A stretch of DNA of 64,000 bases from contig NZ_JADIJC010000007.1 in the NCBI RefSeq assembly GCF_015278255.1, forward strand, positions 149,543-213,542, in the 5' to 3' direction. The DNA is from Microbacterium hibisci. Its GTDB lineage: Bacteria > Actinomycetota > Actinomycetes > Actinomycetales > Microbacteriaceae. This document shows, piece by piece, positions 1 to 8,879 of this stretch (position 1 is the stretch's first letter; every line of letters begins with the position of its first letter). The notes under the pieces are model-generated. The model made no database searches. It saw only the letters and a list, made by a program, of their open reading frames with translations, and was not told where the DNA came from. The position numbers were made by a program, and so were the translations under genes.

Positions 1-2
1 GC

Positions 3-770
3 ATCCGGCGCGGCGAGTTCACCGCCATCATGGGACCGTCGGGCTCGGGCAAGTCGACGCTCATGCACATCATGGCGGGCCTGGACGCGCCGAGCTCGGG
101 CCGCGCGTGGATCGGCGACACCGACATCACCGGCCTGTCGGACCTGGAGCTGACGATCCTTCGCCGCCGTCGCGTCGGGTTCGTGTTCCAGGCGTTCAAC
201 CTCGTGCCGACGCTCGACGCACTCGGCAACATCCTGCTGCCGTTCGACCTCGACGGTCGCCGGCCGACGGCGCTCGAGCGCGCCCGCATCGACGGGCTCG
301 TCGAGCGCCTCGGCCTCACCAGCCGCCTGAACCACCGCCCGCACCAGCTCTCGGGCGGACAGCAGCAGCGCGTCGCGATCGCCCGCGCGCTCGCCACCGC
401 GCCCGACCTCGTCTTCGCCGACGAGCCGACGGGCAACCTCGACTCGCGGTCGGGCCGCGAGGTGCTCGCGCTGCTGGCGGCCGCGAGCCGCGAGCAGGGG
501 CAGTCGATCGCGATGGTGACGCACGACCCCGTCGCCGCGTCGCACGCCGACCGCGTGCTGTTCCTCGGCGACGGGCGCATCGTCGCCGACAAGCCGTGCC
601 AGAGCGCTGAGGAGATCTCGGCGTACATGCTCGCATCCGAGCTCGGGTCCGGGGCCTCGGGCGCCGCGACCGCGCGGGCTGGACTCGGGTCCGGCGCGCC
701 GGGCGCCGCGGCCGCGTCGGCTGGACTCGGGTCCGGCGTGGCGGCGCCCGCGCGGACGGTGGCGTCGTGA
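3..770 (+). CDS. ABC transporter ATP-binding protein, MacB/LolD type (5' end cut by window)
   Basis: The reading frame is open from base 3, so the true start lies upstream of the window. It is the ATPase of an export-type ABC system that powers the FtsX-like permease encoded next. Visible motifs are Walker A (GPSGSGKST), Q-loop (FVFQAFNL), signature LSGGQQQR, Walker B with DEPTGNLDS and the switch histidine in VTHDP, in the normal order. The C-terminal 45 residues are a low-complexity Ala/Gly tail in which the unit GLGSG recurs three times, with a matching DNA repeat around 679-740. The stop overlaps the GTG start of the permease by 4 nt (GTGA), so the two genes are translationally coupled. 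Substrate cannot be told from sequence. Confidence 0.93.
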   Translation: MRRGEFTAIMGPSGSGKSTLMHIMAGLDAPSSGRAWIGDTDITGLSDLELTILRRRRVGFVFQAFNLVPTLDALGNILLPFDLDGRRPTALERARIDGLVERLGLTSRLNHRPHQLSGGQQQRVAIARALATAPDLVFADEPTGNLDSRSGREVLALLAAASREQGQSIAMVTHDPVAASHADRVLFLGDGRIVADKPCQSAEEISAYMLASELGSGASGAATARAGLGSGAPGAAAASAGLGSGVAAPARTVAS

Positions 771-2248
771 GCGCGGTCGTCGAGGCGGGACGGATGCCGC
801 GACCTGCGGCATCCGGATCCCCGCGCAGTTCGGCCGCGACGCTCGCGTGGCTCCGGGAGCGGGGCATGGGGGCGAGCATCCTCGTCGCGGCGATCTCGAG
901 CGCCTTCGGTGCACTCCTGCTGAGCGCGACGGGGTTCATCGCCGCCGTGCTGCGCGCCGATCCCTTCATCGGCGAGAGCGGCATGCTCGCCGCAGTGCTC
1001 GCGATCATGAGCTTCCTGCTCATCGGCGTCGCCGTGTACGTCGCCTCGATCGTCACCGCGAACACGTTCGCCACGGTCATCGCCGGCCGCACGCGCCGTA
1101 TCGCGCTGCTGCGCCTCATCGGCGCATCGGCCCGCTCCCAGCGCGCGGAGGTCGCGCGTCAGGGACTCGTCGTCGGCGTCATCGGCGCCGTGCTCGGGCT
1201 GGTCGGCGGCACGGTCGCCTCGTGGGCGGGGATCGCGCTGGCGACCGTCGCGCTGGGCATCGAGGGCGTGGAGTACGCGGTCGTGCAGCCGGTGCTCGTG
1301 CTCCCGGCGACCGTCGTCGCGCTCACCACGTGGGCGGCTGCGTGGGCGGGTTCGCGACGCGTCCTCACCGTCACGCCGCTGCAGGCGCTCGGGGGCTCGG
1401 TCGAGGCATCGCACGACGCGTTCACGCGCCGCGGCGCGCGCAACGGCGCCGCCCTCACGCTGTTCGCGATCGGCGGCGCGCTGCTCGCGGGCGGGATCGC
1501 GATCGGCCTGGTGTCGCCGCTCGGCGTGGTCGTCGCCTTCTTCGGCGGGATCTTCTCCTTCACAGGCCTCGCGCTCGGCGCCACGCTCGTCATGCCGCCC
1601 GTGCTGCGGCTCGTCGGCCGGATCTTCGGCTCTTCGGCGACGGCGCGCCTGGCCGCGGAGAACGCGCTGCGGTATCCCGAGCGTTCGAGCCGCATGGCGA
1701 TCGGCGTAGTGATGGGGGTCACGCTCGTCACGATGTTCGCGGTCGCGCTCGAGACGGTGAAGGCCGTGCTGACGACGTCGGCGGGCGGCGAGGCTCCCGC
1801 CGAGCTCAGCACCCTCCTCGACACCTTCGCGGGCATCATGATGGGCCTCGTCGCGGTCTCCGCGGTCATCGCGGCCGTGGGGCTGGTGAACCTCCTCACG
1901 ATCGGGGTGGTGCAGCGCCGGCGGGAACTCGGCCTGCTGAGGGCGCTGGGGGTGTCGACCGGCCAGGTGCGCCGCATGGTGCTGTTCGAAGCCGCGCACA
2001 TCACGATCGCCGCGACCGCCACCGGGCTGGTTCTCGGCATCGCCTACGGATGGGCGGGCGCGCAGTCGCTCCTCGGCGCCGTCCCCATGCCGCCGTCGTT
2101 CTCCGCGCCGACGCTCGTCGCGCCGGCCGTGCCGTGGATCCCGGTCGTGGTCATCGTGATCGCGACGGCCGTGCTGACGCTCGTCGCGGCGGTCGTCCCG
2201 ACGCGCCTGGCCACGCGGGTCGCGCCGGTCGAGGCGCTCGCCGACTGA
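767..2248 (+). CDS. ABC transporter permease, FtsX/MacB-like
   Basis: Membrane partner of the preceding ATPase. About 493 residues with a hydrophobic segment near residues 34-60, further segments through the middle, and a C-terminal FtsX-type domain with three membrane spans (roughly residues 355-490) that carries the [20 protein letters not shown] coupling motif seen in this family. GTG at 767 overlaps the upstream stop. Bases 791-815, just inside this start, form a perfect 10-bp hairpin identical in stem to the terminator at 6141-6165. That makes a downstream start possible: ATG at 867 has GGGAGCGGGG just before it and would begin right at the first membrane span. The 767 start is kept because of the coupled overlap, with moderate certainty. 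Confidence 0.9.
   Translation: MSAVVEAGRMPRPAASGSPRSSAATLAWLRERGMGASILVAAISSAFGALLLSATGFIAAVLRADPFIGESGMLAAVLAIMSFLLIGVAVYVASIVTANTFATVIAGRTRRIALLRLIGASARSQRAEVARQGLVVGVIGAVLGLVGGTVASWAGIALATVALGIEGVEYAVVQPVLVLPATVVALTTWAAAWAGSRRVLTVTPLQALGGSVEASHDAFTRRGARNGAALTLFAIGGALLAGGIAIGLVSPLGVVVAFFGGIFSFTGLALGATLVMPPVLRLVGRIFGSSATARLAAENALRYPERSSRMAIGVVMGVTLVTMFAVALETVKAVLTTSAGGEAPAELSTLLDTFAGIMMGLVAVSAVIAAVGLVNLLTIGVVQRRRELGLLRALGVSTGQVRRMVLFEAAHITIAATATGLVLGIAYGWAGAQSLLGAVPMPPSFSAPTLVAPAVPWIPVVVIVIATAVLTLVAAVVPTRLATRVAPVEALAD
791..815 (+). terminator. GGATGCC-type hairpin inside the start of the permease gene
   Basis: CGGATGCCGC, 5-nt loop GACCT, GCGGCATCCG. The stem is the same as in the intergenic element at 6141-6165. 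Because it sits at the 5' end of a coding region it could attenuate the permease, or mark the true gene boundary. No T-run follows. Confidence 0.4.
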
Positions 2249-2263
2249 GGCCGGGAGACCGGA

Positions 2264-2300
2264 CGGATGCCGCGGCGGAGGCTTCGCGCCGCGGCATCCG
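2264..2300. terminator. Bidirectional terminator-like hairpin between convergent genes
   Basis: Left arm CGGATGCCGCGGCG (2264-2277) pairs perfectly with right arm CGCCGCGGCATCCG (2287-2300) across a 9-nt loop. It lies between the permease stop (2248) and the stop of the convergent hydrolase gene (2302), so it can serve both. Confidence 0.7.
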
Positions 2301-2301
2301 C

Positions 2302-3663
2302 TCATCCGCCTTTCACGAAGGGGACCAGACGGAACGGTCCCTTCGCGGCGTCGGCCTCGAGCTCGAGCCACTCCTCGCCCGCGTCGAGGTCGTCGGTGGA
2401 GTAGAGATCTCCGACCTCGCGGAGCGCCGAGAGGAGCTGCGGCTTCGGCACGGCGTTGTCGGCCTTGCCGTGTACCCCCTGCCGCGTCGACATGACGGCG
2501 GCGAGCCGGGGCGCCCCGGAGCTGCGCCCCTTCCAGAGATCGTGGAGCGACCGCGGCGTGGCGTTGCGGCTGCCGTGATGGCCGACCTTGTACAGGTCGA
2601 CGTCGGCGAGGCGGCGGCGCAGCTGCGGCGCGTCGGCCAGCCGGTCGAGGGTGTGCTGCCAGTTCTCGATCTGCGCGTCGCCCGGGAACAGCATCGACAC
2701 CCCCTCCACCTCGAGCAGCAGGATGACGCTGGTGTTGTTGAGGGCGTCGTCGAGGTCGCGTACGAGCCGCGCGACCGAGTGGGAGCGATGGCTGGCCAGC
2801 TGGTGGATGAGCCAGTGCACCGGACCGGACCCGTTCGAGATCGGCGGGGCGGCGCCGTCGGCGTCGGCGGCCGAGCCGATCACCCGCAGCGACGCATCGA
2901 GCGCGGTCAGCCAGTACTCCGGATCGTCGGTGCGCTGCCGCGCGACGCGCGGATCCTGGTCCACCGTGGGCGGGCCGAGCACCGTCGCGCGGAGCCCCGG
3001 CACCACCGCCTCGATGCCCGTCTCCCGCCCCGCGTACAGGTAGCGGCCTCGATCGTCGCCCGACAGCTCGTCGAGGACGCCCACCGCCTCGGCGTTCTTG
3101 AGCTGCTCAGCCGCCGCAGCCCTGACGCGGTCGTCCAGGCCCGCCAGATTGCTCAGGCCGGCGACGCGTTCCTGGGCCTGCGCCAGCAGCGCGGCGTGGC
3201 GCACCGAGGCGCGCGTGAGTCCGTTCGGCGGGTCGGCGGCCGCGCCGCCCCCGCCCGGCCCGCCGCCCCCGCCCGGCCCGTCGGCCCCGCCCGGCCCGTC
3301 CGCCGTCGCCGACAGCGCCGGGTCTTCGGTCCACGAGCGCAGCACGAGCTTCGGCGCGAGCCTTCGCATGATCGCCGCGCCCGCGTCGATGCCGAACCCG
3401 CCGAGGTGGTCGCGATGCCGGTGCGTGACCACCAGCACGTCGAGCGTGCCGCCGGTGTGCTTCTCGATGAGTGCGGCGACCTCGGCCATGCCGCCGTCCG
3501 CCCGGCCGTCCCGGGGCGGGTGACTCGTGCCGTAGTCGATGAGGACGTGCCGCTCGGCTCTGCCGTCCTCGAGCGGGCCGTCGTACTCGACGGAGACGAG
3601 GAAGCAGTCGCCGAAGCCGACCTGGTACATGCGCACACGCACGCGCGTCGGAGCGCTCACCAT
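2302..3663 (-). CDS. MBL-fold metallo-hydrolase, ComEC-like catalytic domain
   Basis: 453 residues, start ATG at 3663, which overlaps the upstream metallopeptidase stop by 7 nt. The metallo-beta-lactamase signature H81-x-H83-x-D85-H86 ([10 protein letters not shown]) is intact, preceded by the strand LDVLVV. Near the C-terminus [15 protein letters not shown] matches the HHGS motif of the ComEC/Rec2-type MBL group. An earlier stretch ([18 protein letters not shown]) supplies the usual metal-bridging aspartate. There is no signal peptide or membrane span, so the protein is cytosolic, unlike ComEC. A glycine-proline insert encoded at about 3232-3305 (GPGG repeats) lies between core elements and is probably a flexible loop. 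Substrate (nucleic acid, nucleotide or other phosphoester) is unknown. Coupling to the peptidase suggests one joint function. Confidence 0.88.
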   Translation of the reverse strand: MVSAPTRVRVRMYQVGFGDCFLVSVEYDGPLEDGRAERHVLIDYGTSHPPRDGRADGGMAEVAALIEKHTGGTLDVLVVTHRHRDHLGGFGIDAGAAIMRRLAPKLVLRSWTEDPALSATADGPGGADGPGGGGGPGGGGAAADPPNGLTRASVRHAALLAQAQERVAGLSNLAGLDDRVRAAAAEQLKNAEAVGVLDELSGDDRGRYLYAGRETGIEAVVPGLRATVLGPPTVDQDPRVARQRTDDPEYWLTALDASLRVIGSAADADGAAPPISNGSGPVHWLIHQLASHRSHSVARLVRDLDDALNNTSVILLLEVEGVSMLFPGDAQIENWQHTLDRLADAPQLRRRLADVDLYKVGHHGSRNATPRSLHDLWKGRSSGAPRLAAVMSTRQGVHGKADNAVPKPQLLSALREVGDLYSTDDLDAGEEWLELEADAAKGPFRLVPFVKGG

Positions 3664-5399
3664 TCCTCCCCGGATCGCTGCTCGGTGCGGTGCAGCTCGG
3701 CGAACGTCTGCCCGCGGGCAGCGCCGTCGGAGAAGCCGAGGCGCTGCTTGGTGTCGAAGCGGCCGGTGCGCGCGAGGTGCTCCAGACGGCGCTGCTGGCG
3801 GCGCCAGTCGTCGAGCCGCTTGTGGACGTGCAGCTTCAGACGGCCGAACTGGTCGAAGATCAGCGTGCCGCCGCCGAGGAGCTGCACCGTCGTGTCGGGC
3901 GGGATCGCCGGCGAGAGCTGGAGCCCCGACCGCTCGGCGAACTCGCGGGCGGTCAGGTCGGCCATCTGCACGTAGGTGGCGACCGACTCGGGCACGATCA
4001 GACCGTCCGGCCCGATCCGCTGCGTCGGCAGCACCGATTCGATCGCCGTGTAGTAGTCGGTGTCGATGTCGAGGCGCCGGGCGTTCTGCCACAGGAACCG
4101 GAACACCTCGTCGCGGTCGCTCCGGAGCCCGGCGAAGTTGATGCCGAGGTAGTGCGGCGGCAACTCGGCCTTCAGCACGTCGGTGACGCGCGCAGAGCTG
4201 CGCTCGATGCCCGCCTTGGCGAACCCGTCGAAGAGCATCCGGCGATAGCCCAGGTCGTCGTCGGGCACGACCTCGTGGTCGGCCAGCAGCACCGCGTTGA
4301 GCAGATCGCCGAAGTCGAACTCGACGGGCGGCAGGTAGTCGAGCCCCCGGATCAGCATCGTGAGCAGCTGGGACGCCGCCTTCGCACCCTCCTCGGCGGC
4401 CCGCGCGCGATCGACCGACATCCCGCGACCCGCGCCGGGCTCGGCGTTGGGGCCCCAGAACAGGGCGCGCAGTCGCTTGTCCCAGATCGCGATGAGCAGG
4501 TCGAACGCGATGGCCACCAGCACCTCGCCACGGCGATGCGGCTCGAGGAACTCGGTGCGCCTGGCCCAGTCGGCGGGCGGCGGCTTGAGCGCCGACTCCC
4601 GCAGCGCCCCGCGGCCCTGCGTCAGGACGTTGCCGATCTGCTCCGCGACGCGTGCGAGCATGCTCGCCCGCAATGCCCGGGGCTGCACACGGCTGCGAGA
4701 GATGCGGCCGCTCTTGTCGGGCTTGCCGAGGGCCTGCTCGATCACCGGTCGCATCGAGAACACCGACAACAGGGCGACGATGTCGGCGAACCCCTCGTGG
4801 AAGGCCGCCTGATCCGGCAGGCTCGGCTCGAGGAACCGACCGCGAAGGCCGTCGAGGACGGCGTGCGTCGTCTCATGCACGACGACGTCGTGGCTGAGGC
4901 ACGTGTAGATGGTCTCGCCGCGCGGGTCGGGCGGGGGCACATAGCCGAAGAGCAGGGCATGGTCGTCGGACGAGTAGTAGGCATTCGCCTCGGCGAAGGC
5001 GTGCGGCACGAGGTACAGCTGGTGGCTCCGGAAACCCCACGGCAGCCGTCGCCCCAGCGCGGTCTCGAAGAGCGCGAGCGTGCGCGCCGCCGTCGCGTAG
5101 ACGTGCTGAGCGTGGAAGGCCGCATCGGTGCGCAGCACCTGGTCGTCGGCGCTCGCGTAGAGGTCATCCTTGCTCAGTGCCGCGTGCTTGACGTAGCGCC
5201 CGGTCGCGGTGTCGTAGTCGACCACGTGGAGCCGTGCGCCCCGGGGGCCGTCCTCCATACGCGACCACGGCACCTTCACCTGCGCCGTGAGGATCCTGCC
5301 GTCGTCTCCGGTCACCGTCGGGTCCTGGGCGATGAGGCGCAGGGTCACGTGCGTGCGCGGTTCGTCGGCCGGTTCCGCGTACTCCACGCCATCGGTCAT
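3657..5399 (-). CDS. Gluzincin-like zinc metallopeptidase of unknown specificity
   Basis: 580 residues from ATG at 5399. The zinc motif H175-E-T-T-H179 is followed by a glutamate in FHEGFADI (E202), which fits the HExxH...E pattern of gluzincins (thermolysin clan MA(E)) with an unusual second histidine before the glutamate. The surrounding text VVVHETTHAVLDGLRGR and ADIVALLSVFS reads like a helical zinc site. No signal peptide is seen, so it should act inside the cell. The region after residue 230 is largely helical with no recognised domain. It heads a two-gene operon with the MBL hydrolase. The pair could process a protein and a nucleic acid or nucleotide in one pathway, but this is inference. 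Confidence 0.78.
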   Translation of the reverse strand: MTDGVEYAEPADEPRTHVTLRLIAQDPTVTGDDGRILTAQVKVPWSRMEDGPRGARLHVVDYDTATGRYVKHAALSKDDLYASADDQVLRTDAAFHAQHVYATAARTLALFETALGRRLPWGFRSHQLYLVPHAFAEANAYYSSDDHALLFGYVPPPDPRGETIYTCLSHDVVVHETTHAVLDGLRGRFLEPSLPDQAAFHEGFADIVALLSVFSMRPVIEQALGKPDKSGRISRSRVQPRALRASMLARVAEQIGNVLTQGRGALRESALKPPPADWARRTEFLEPHRRGEVLVAIAFDLLIAIWDKRLRALFWGPNAEPGAGRGMSVDRARAAEEGAKAASQLLTMLIRGLDYLPPVEFDFGDLLNAVLLADHEVVPDDDLGYRRMLFDGFAKAGIERSSARVTDVLKAELPPHYLGINFAGLRSDRDEVFRFLWQNARRLDIDTDYYTAIESVLPTQRIGPDGLIVPESVATYVQMADLTAREFAERSGLQLSPAIPPDTTVQLLGGGTLIFDQFGRLKLHVHKRLDDWRRQQRRLEHLARTGRFDTKQRLGFSDGAARGQTFAELHRTEQRSGEEW

Positions 5400-5528
5400 G
5401 TGAACACCCCCAGAGTCTTCGCTCCTACGATGCAGCGACTTGTCCCGCGGTGGAAGAGGGGCGGCTGCGCGCGGCTGATACCCGCGCGCCCGCGGCGCAA
5501 GGGGGTGTTGAGCGCAGATCCCCGGGTG

Positions 5529-5540
5529 CAGGCTGGCGGC
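5529..5540 (+). promoter_or_regulatory. Leaderless promoter -10 box for the FMN reductase
   Basis: CAGGCT at 5529-5534 is followed by exactly 6 nt and then ATG, which would put the transcript start at the start codon. TTGAGC at 5508-5513 may be a -35 element (15-nt spacer). Confidence 0.45.
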
Positions 5541-6134
5541 ATGCAGATCGAGATCGTTGAGCACGAACCGCCCTACCGCATCGGCGTCATCATCGGCAGC
5601 CTGTCGCGCGAATCCGTGAACCGGCGGCTCGCCGAGGCACTGGAGCGCCTTGCGCCGCAGGAACTGGAGTTCTTCGAGATCCCCTACGCCGCCCTCCCGC
5701 TGTACAACCGCGACCTCGATGCGGACTACCCGCAGACGGCGATCGACTTCAAAGAGGCGGTGCGCTCGGCCGATGCCGTGCTCTTCGTGACGCCCGAGTA
5801 CAACCGGTCGATTCCCGGACCCCTGAAGAACGCGATCGACTGGGGCAGCCGGCCCTACGGCGACAGCGCGTGGGAGGACAAGCCCACCGGCGTCATCGGC
5901 GGATCGCCGGGCAAGATCGGCACGGCCGTCGGCCAGCAGACGCTTCGCGGCACCCTGAGCTACCTCAACGCGCGACAGATGACCTCGCCCGAGGCCTACA
6001 TCCAGATCACACCCGGTCTCATCGCCGACGACGCGAGCGTGACCGACTCCGAGACCGAGGAGTTCCTCCGCACCTTCATGCGGAAGTTCCTCGAGTACAC
6101 CGCGCGGGTGCTGACCGTCATCCCGCAGGACTGA
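5541..6134 (+). CDS. NADPH-dependent FMN reductase family protein
   Basis: 197 residues. Flavodoxin-like fold: N-terminal strand RIGVIIGSLSRESVNRRLAEAL binds the FMN phosphate, and the family motif VTPEYNRSIPGPLKNAIDW is complete. GGSPGKIGTAVGQQTLR matches the later FMN-contacting loop. Members reduce FMN, quinones, azo dyes or metals using NAD(P)H, and the physiological acceptor here is unknown. The ATG at 5541 is chosen because the homologous region begins shortly after it and a -10 box lies 6 nt upstream. It is transcribed divergently from the metallopeptidase and ends at a GGATGCC hairpin. Confidence 0.93.
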   Translation: MQIEIVEHEPPYRIGVIIGSLSRESVNRRLAEALERLAPQELEFFEIPYAALPLYNRDLDADYPQTAIDFKEAVRSADAVLFVTPEYNRSIPGPLKNAIDWGSRPYGDSAWEDKPTGVIGGSPGKIGTAVGQQTLRGTLSYLNARQMTSPEAYIQITPGLIADDASVTDSETEEFLRTFMRKFLEYTARVLTVIPQD

Positions 6135-6140
6135 CGATGA

Positions 6141-6165
6141 CGGATGCCGCGACCCGCGGCATCCG
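6141..6165. terminator. GGATGCC-type hairpin terminator between convergent genes
   Basis: CGGATGCCGC, loop GACCC, GCGGCATCCG: a perfect 10-bp stem immediately after the FMN reductase stop and before the stop of the convergent gene ending at 6168. Confidence 0.7.
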
Positions 6166-6167
6166 TC

Positions 6168-6677
6168 TCACTCCTGGTCCGGTGACTCGGGCTCGTGCGC
6201 CCACGTGGGCGCGAGGGCACGCACGCGCGCGGCGCGCCATTGCCAGACGCCCCACAGCACCGGCCACAGGAGCGGTGCCGTCGGACCGCCGATGACCAGG
6301 CGGTCCCGCCACAGCGTCTTGCCCGGCTGACCCGGTGCCGGCGACACGGCCATCTGGTGGTCCCACACGTCGAGGCTCGCGAGCGGGCCCGTGAGCGGGA
6401 TCCCGCTGTCACGGAAGATGCGCACCTGCCCTCCGGGTTCGGGGGTGGACCGCTCGCTCACATGGATGAGCTGCCGGCCCATCGGCACCGCGCCGAATGC
6501 CGACAGCTGCACGGGCACGTCGTCGCCCGGCGTCCACGACGTGGGCAGGCCGCTCGGCACGAGCGGAGCCAGATCCATCAGCGGGCCGTACAGCTCGGCC
6601 ACCGCCCGGGGGGAGTGCAGCGCCCGCCACGCGGCATCGGCGTCGCAGTCGATCACGAACTTGAGCAGGATCCGCAT
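6168..6677 (-). CDS. SRPBCC (START-like) fold protein, hypothetical
   Basis: 169 residues from ATG at 6677. The opening ILLKFVIDCDADAAWRALHSPRAVAELYGPLM is typical of the SRPBCC/polyketide-cyclase-like superfamily: a first beta strand, then a helix-bounded cavity wall. Later strands alternate with conserved Trp and Pro, for example DVWDHQMAV. These proteins bind hydrophobic ligands in a deep pocket, and the ligand is not predictable here. An earlier in-frame start would run into the intergenic repeat at 6764-6826 and is not favoured. It stands alone, convergent with the FMN reductase. Confidence 0.7.
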   Translation of the reverse strand: MRILLKFVIDCDADAAWRALHSPRAVAELYGPLMDLAPLVPSGLPTSWTPGDDVPVQLSAFGAVPMGRQLIHVSERSTPEPGGQVRIFRDSGIPLTGPLASLDVWDHQMAVSPAPGQPGKTLWRDRLVIGGPTAPLLWPVLWGVWQWRAARVRALAPTWAHEPESPDQE

Positions 6678-6763
6678 GCGCTCCAGTGTCGCACCCGCCC
6701 TTCCGCCGGGCCCGGGCTTGCGTGCCGGTGCACTTCGTGCCCCAGGTCGGAGTTCGCCGCACG

Positions 6764-6826
6764 TGCTCTCACCGAGAACACGCGTTGTCCGCGCGCGTGA
6801 CGGGTCCTCTCGGGTGAGAACACGCG
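6764..6826. repeat. Intergenic imperfect inverted repeat with an internal direct repeat
   Basis: TGCTCTCACCGAGAACA (6764-6780) is nearly complementary to CTCTCGGGTGAGAACA (6807-6822), with one bulge. GAGAACACGCG also occurs twice in direct orientation (6774-6784, 6816-6826). It lies between divergent genes and resembles a REP-type element. Confidence 0.55.
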
Positions 6827-6879
6827 ATCCTCGCACCGGGTGCGGTCGGGTGGGGTGGGGAGCGACGGATGCCCCGGCC

Positions 6880-6891
6880 TACGCTGGACGG
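6880..6891 (+). promoter_or_regulatory. Leaderless promoter -10 box
   Basis: TACGCT at 6880-6885, 6 nt, then ATG at 6892. No Shine-Dalgarno sequence is present, which supports a leaderless transcript. Confidence 0.5.
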
Positions 6892-7533
6892 ATGCCCGAG
6901 AGCCCGTTCGACCAGCGCCGCTACCAAGTCCGTCACGACTGGGGCGTCGAGGGGCTGCGACGCCTCGCGCCCGCCGACGTCGTCGTGGTCGTCGACGTGC
7001 TGCGGTTCTCGACGACCGTCACCGACGCCGTCGCGAGCGGCGAGGTCGTCGCACTCGACGCCGCCGCGCACGCGGTGTCGCTCAACGGCGCGGCGGTCGC
7101 CGCCGCGGCGCAGGAGTCGGGTGGGGTCGTGCTGCTGGGATGCCTCCGCAACGCGGCTGCCGTCGCGCGCGCCGTGGTGGCCATCCAGCACGAGCGCGCC
7201 GCGCGCACGAGCATCTCGCTCATCGCGGCCGGTGAGCTCGCCGGCCGCGAGCCCGGCGCGCCGCTGCGCTTCGCGGTCGAGGACCTGCTCGGGGTGGGGG
7301 CGATCGTCGACGCGCTGGGCGACCTCGGCGTCGACCACACCTCACCCGAGGCCGCCGCGGCGTGCGAGTCGTTCCGCGGCCTGCGGGGCGCGGTGCGCCA
7401 CCTGCTCACCGCGAGCGGCTCAGGTCAGGAGCTCCTCGACCGCGATGCGCGCGACGAGGTGCTGAACGCCGCCGCGGCGGACGCGGCATCCGTCGTCCCG
7501 GTCCTGCGCGACGGCGTCTTCGTCGCCTGCTGA
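6892..7533 (+). CDS. 2-phosphosulfolactate phosphatase family protein (ComB-like)
   Basis: 213 residues. DVVVVVDVLRFSTTVTDAVASG is the hallmark N-terminal motif of ComB phosphatases, and LSLNGAAVAAAA and GCLRNAAAVARAV correspond to the substrate-loop and second conserved segments of the family. ComB acts in coenzyme M synthesis in archaea. Actinobacteria that keep this family do not make coenzyme M, so the true substrate is probably another phosphorylated acid. The ATG at 6892 follows a -10 box and leaves the DVLRFS motif at about residue 30, as expected. It is convergent with the SprT-like gene. Confidence 0.85.
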   Translation: MPESPFDQRRYQVRHDWGVEGLRRLAPADVVVVVDVLRFSTTVTDAVASGEVVALDAAAHAVSLNGAAVAAAAQESGGVVLLGCLRNAAAVARAVVAIQHERAARTSISLIAAGELAGREPGAPLRFAVEDLLGVGAIVDALGDLGVDHTSPEAAAACESFRGLRGAVRHLLTASGSGQELLDRDARDEVLNAAAADAASVVPVLRDGVFVAC

Positions 7534-7549
7534 GCGGCCGCCCGGCCGC
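7534..7549. terminator. Short GC-rich hairpin between convergent genes
   Basis: GCGGCC (7534-7539) pairs with GGCCGC (7544-7549) across 4 nt, directly behind the ComB-like stop. Weak but well placed, with no T-run. Confidence 0.4.
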
Positions 7550-7573
7550 CGCGAACCGCCCGAGCCCGCGTCG

Positions 7574-8065
7574 TCAGTCGCGCGGGGTCATCGCCGCGAG
7601 GCGCGCGGCGCGGCTGATCTCACGGCGGGTCCAGGTGAAGGCGTGCGCTTCGTCGAACTGCGGGGCGCACTTCGCGCACGAGGTGGGACGCGTCGCCTGG
7701 CGGTGACGGTAGGCGACGTGCCCCGCGGGGCACACCCCGATCCAGGGCGCGAGCTCGGTGGCCGTCTCGCCGTCGTGCGTCGTGCCGCCGACGTAGCCGA
7801 GCTCGCGGGCCACGGCCTTCCACCGGGCTCCGTGCCCGGCGCGCGGCCCGGCCAGCGCGTGCGCGACCTCATGGAGCAGCGTCTGGTGGTTGGTGTCGTC
7901 GTCGTACCGCGCCGCGAGATACCGCGAGACGCTGATGCGCTTGCGCGTGTAGTCGCACAGACCCGCGCGACGCTTGGCGTTGTCGAACGCGAAGGTCCAC
8001 GAGGGGTCGAGGTGGGCGGCGATCAGGGCTTCGGCCCAATGCCGCACGCGATGCAGTTCCGACAT
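7574..8065 (-). CDS. SprT-like zinc protease-domain protein
   Basis: 163 residues. H65-E-V-A-H69 is the SprT/Spartan zinc site, followed by AGPRAGHGARWKAVARELG, the second conserved part of the fold (Gly-His-Gly, then Trp). A C-terminal zinc ribbon is present as C-P-A-G-H and C-A-K-C. This matches the length and layout of actinobacterial SprT-like proteins. Eukaryotic Spartan cleaves DNA-protein crosslinks; the bacterial substrate is unproven. A possible two-gene unit with the TPR gene upstream on the same strand (43-nt gap). Confidence 0.88.
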   Translation of the reverse strand: MSELHRVRHWAEALIAAHLDPSWTFAFDNAKRRAGLCDYTRKRISVSRYLAARYDDDTNHQTLLHEVAHALAGPRAGHGARWKAVARELGYVGGTTHDGETATELAPWIGVCPAGHVAYRHRQATRPTSCAKCAPQFDEAHAFTWTRREISRAARLAAMTPRD

Positions 8066-8108
8066 GGCGCGAGACTAGAACGTATCTCCGACACTCAGTC
8101 CGCTGCGG

Positions 8109-8633
8109 TCAGCTGGCCACGGCGGCCGCACGGCGGCGGTCGGCGGCGTCGATCGCGAGGAGCGTCGACTCGAGCTGGTCCTCGGTGGCGCCGGACTCCT
8201 GGCGCAGGAACAGCGCGCGCTTGAAGTCCTTGCGGGCCGACTCGAAGTCACCGGCGTCGAAGTGCACCTTGCCGCGGTGCTGGTACGCGAAGGCGCCGAT
8301 GCCCGCCCAGCCCTGGCCGTCGGCCTCTTCGGCGCACGTCGTGAGCTCCTGCTCGGCGGCGGCGTACGCACCGCGGGCCTGCAGCACGGTGGCGTGGAGG
8401 ATGCGCGCCCGCAGCAGGTCCTTGCGGGTGCCGGCCATGCGCGCGACGCGCACCGACTGCTCGGAGATCACCAGGGCGTCCTCAGCGCGGTCGAGCACCT
8501 TCAGCAGCCACACGCGCTCGAGCAGCGCCGGAAGGCTGCGCTGCTCGCCGATCTCTTCGAGCCGCTCCCTGCACTGGCCGGGATTCACCTGCTCGCGAAG
8601 AGTGTCGGGGTCATACCCGCGGATGTAGCTCAC
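8109..8633 (-). CDS. TPR-repeat protein, hypothetical
   Basis: 174 residues, almost wholly helical with a repeat near 40 residues. Helix pairs such as LLERVWLLKVLDRAEDAL, ARILHATVLQARGAYAAAE and FAYQHRGKVHFDAGDFESARKDF fit the tetratricopeptide consensus (small-x2-Leu-Gly/Ala-Tyr). No signal peptide or catalytic motif is visible. It probably mediates protein contacts, and the partner is unknown. Confidence 0.8.
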   Translation of the reverse strand: MSYIRGYDPDTLREQVNPGQCRERLEEIGEQRSLPALLERVWLLKVLDRAEDALVISEQSVRVARMAGTRKDLLRARILHATVLQARGAYAAAEQELTTCAEEADGQGWAGIGAFAYQHRGKVHFDAGDFESARKDFKRALFLRQESGATEDQLESTLLAIDAADRRRAAAVAS

Positions 8634-8743
8634 GTCAGCATCTCCCTTCGCCGCGCCGGTGGCTCTCCCAGTGTGCCGGTCGCTTCGCCGCTGGCCGCAA
8701 TGCCACGCCGGGCTGCGGCATCCGTCGCTGGCCCAGCTCCGTC

Positions 8744-8822
8744 GACGAACCTCGTTCTCGTCGAACGACCACGTCCTCGACGCCCAGGACGGGGTCTCTC
8801 GACGACGACGCGGTTTCTCGAC
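8744..8822. repeat. Intergenic imperfect inverted repeat (REP-like)
   Basis: The arm at 8744-8770 (begins GACGAACCTCGTTCTCG) is partly complementary to the arm at 8793-8822 (begins GGTCTCTCGACGACGACG), which can fold into a long interrupted stem. It occupies most of the gap between two minus-strand genes. A GGCATCC motif lies nearby at 8717-8723. Confidence 0.5.
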
Positions 8823-8879
8823 GGGGGACGCGGAGTCCGGCGGAGCGGGCGGCGGAGTACGGCGGAGTGGGCGGCGGAG

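Noticed and set aside
3232..3305. GC-rich tandem unit (CCCGCCCGGCCCG type)
   Set aside because: It codes for a Gly-Pro-Gly-Gly loop in the MBL hydrolase and keeps frame; simple coding low complexity, not a mobile repeat.
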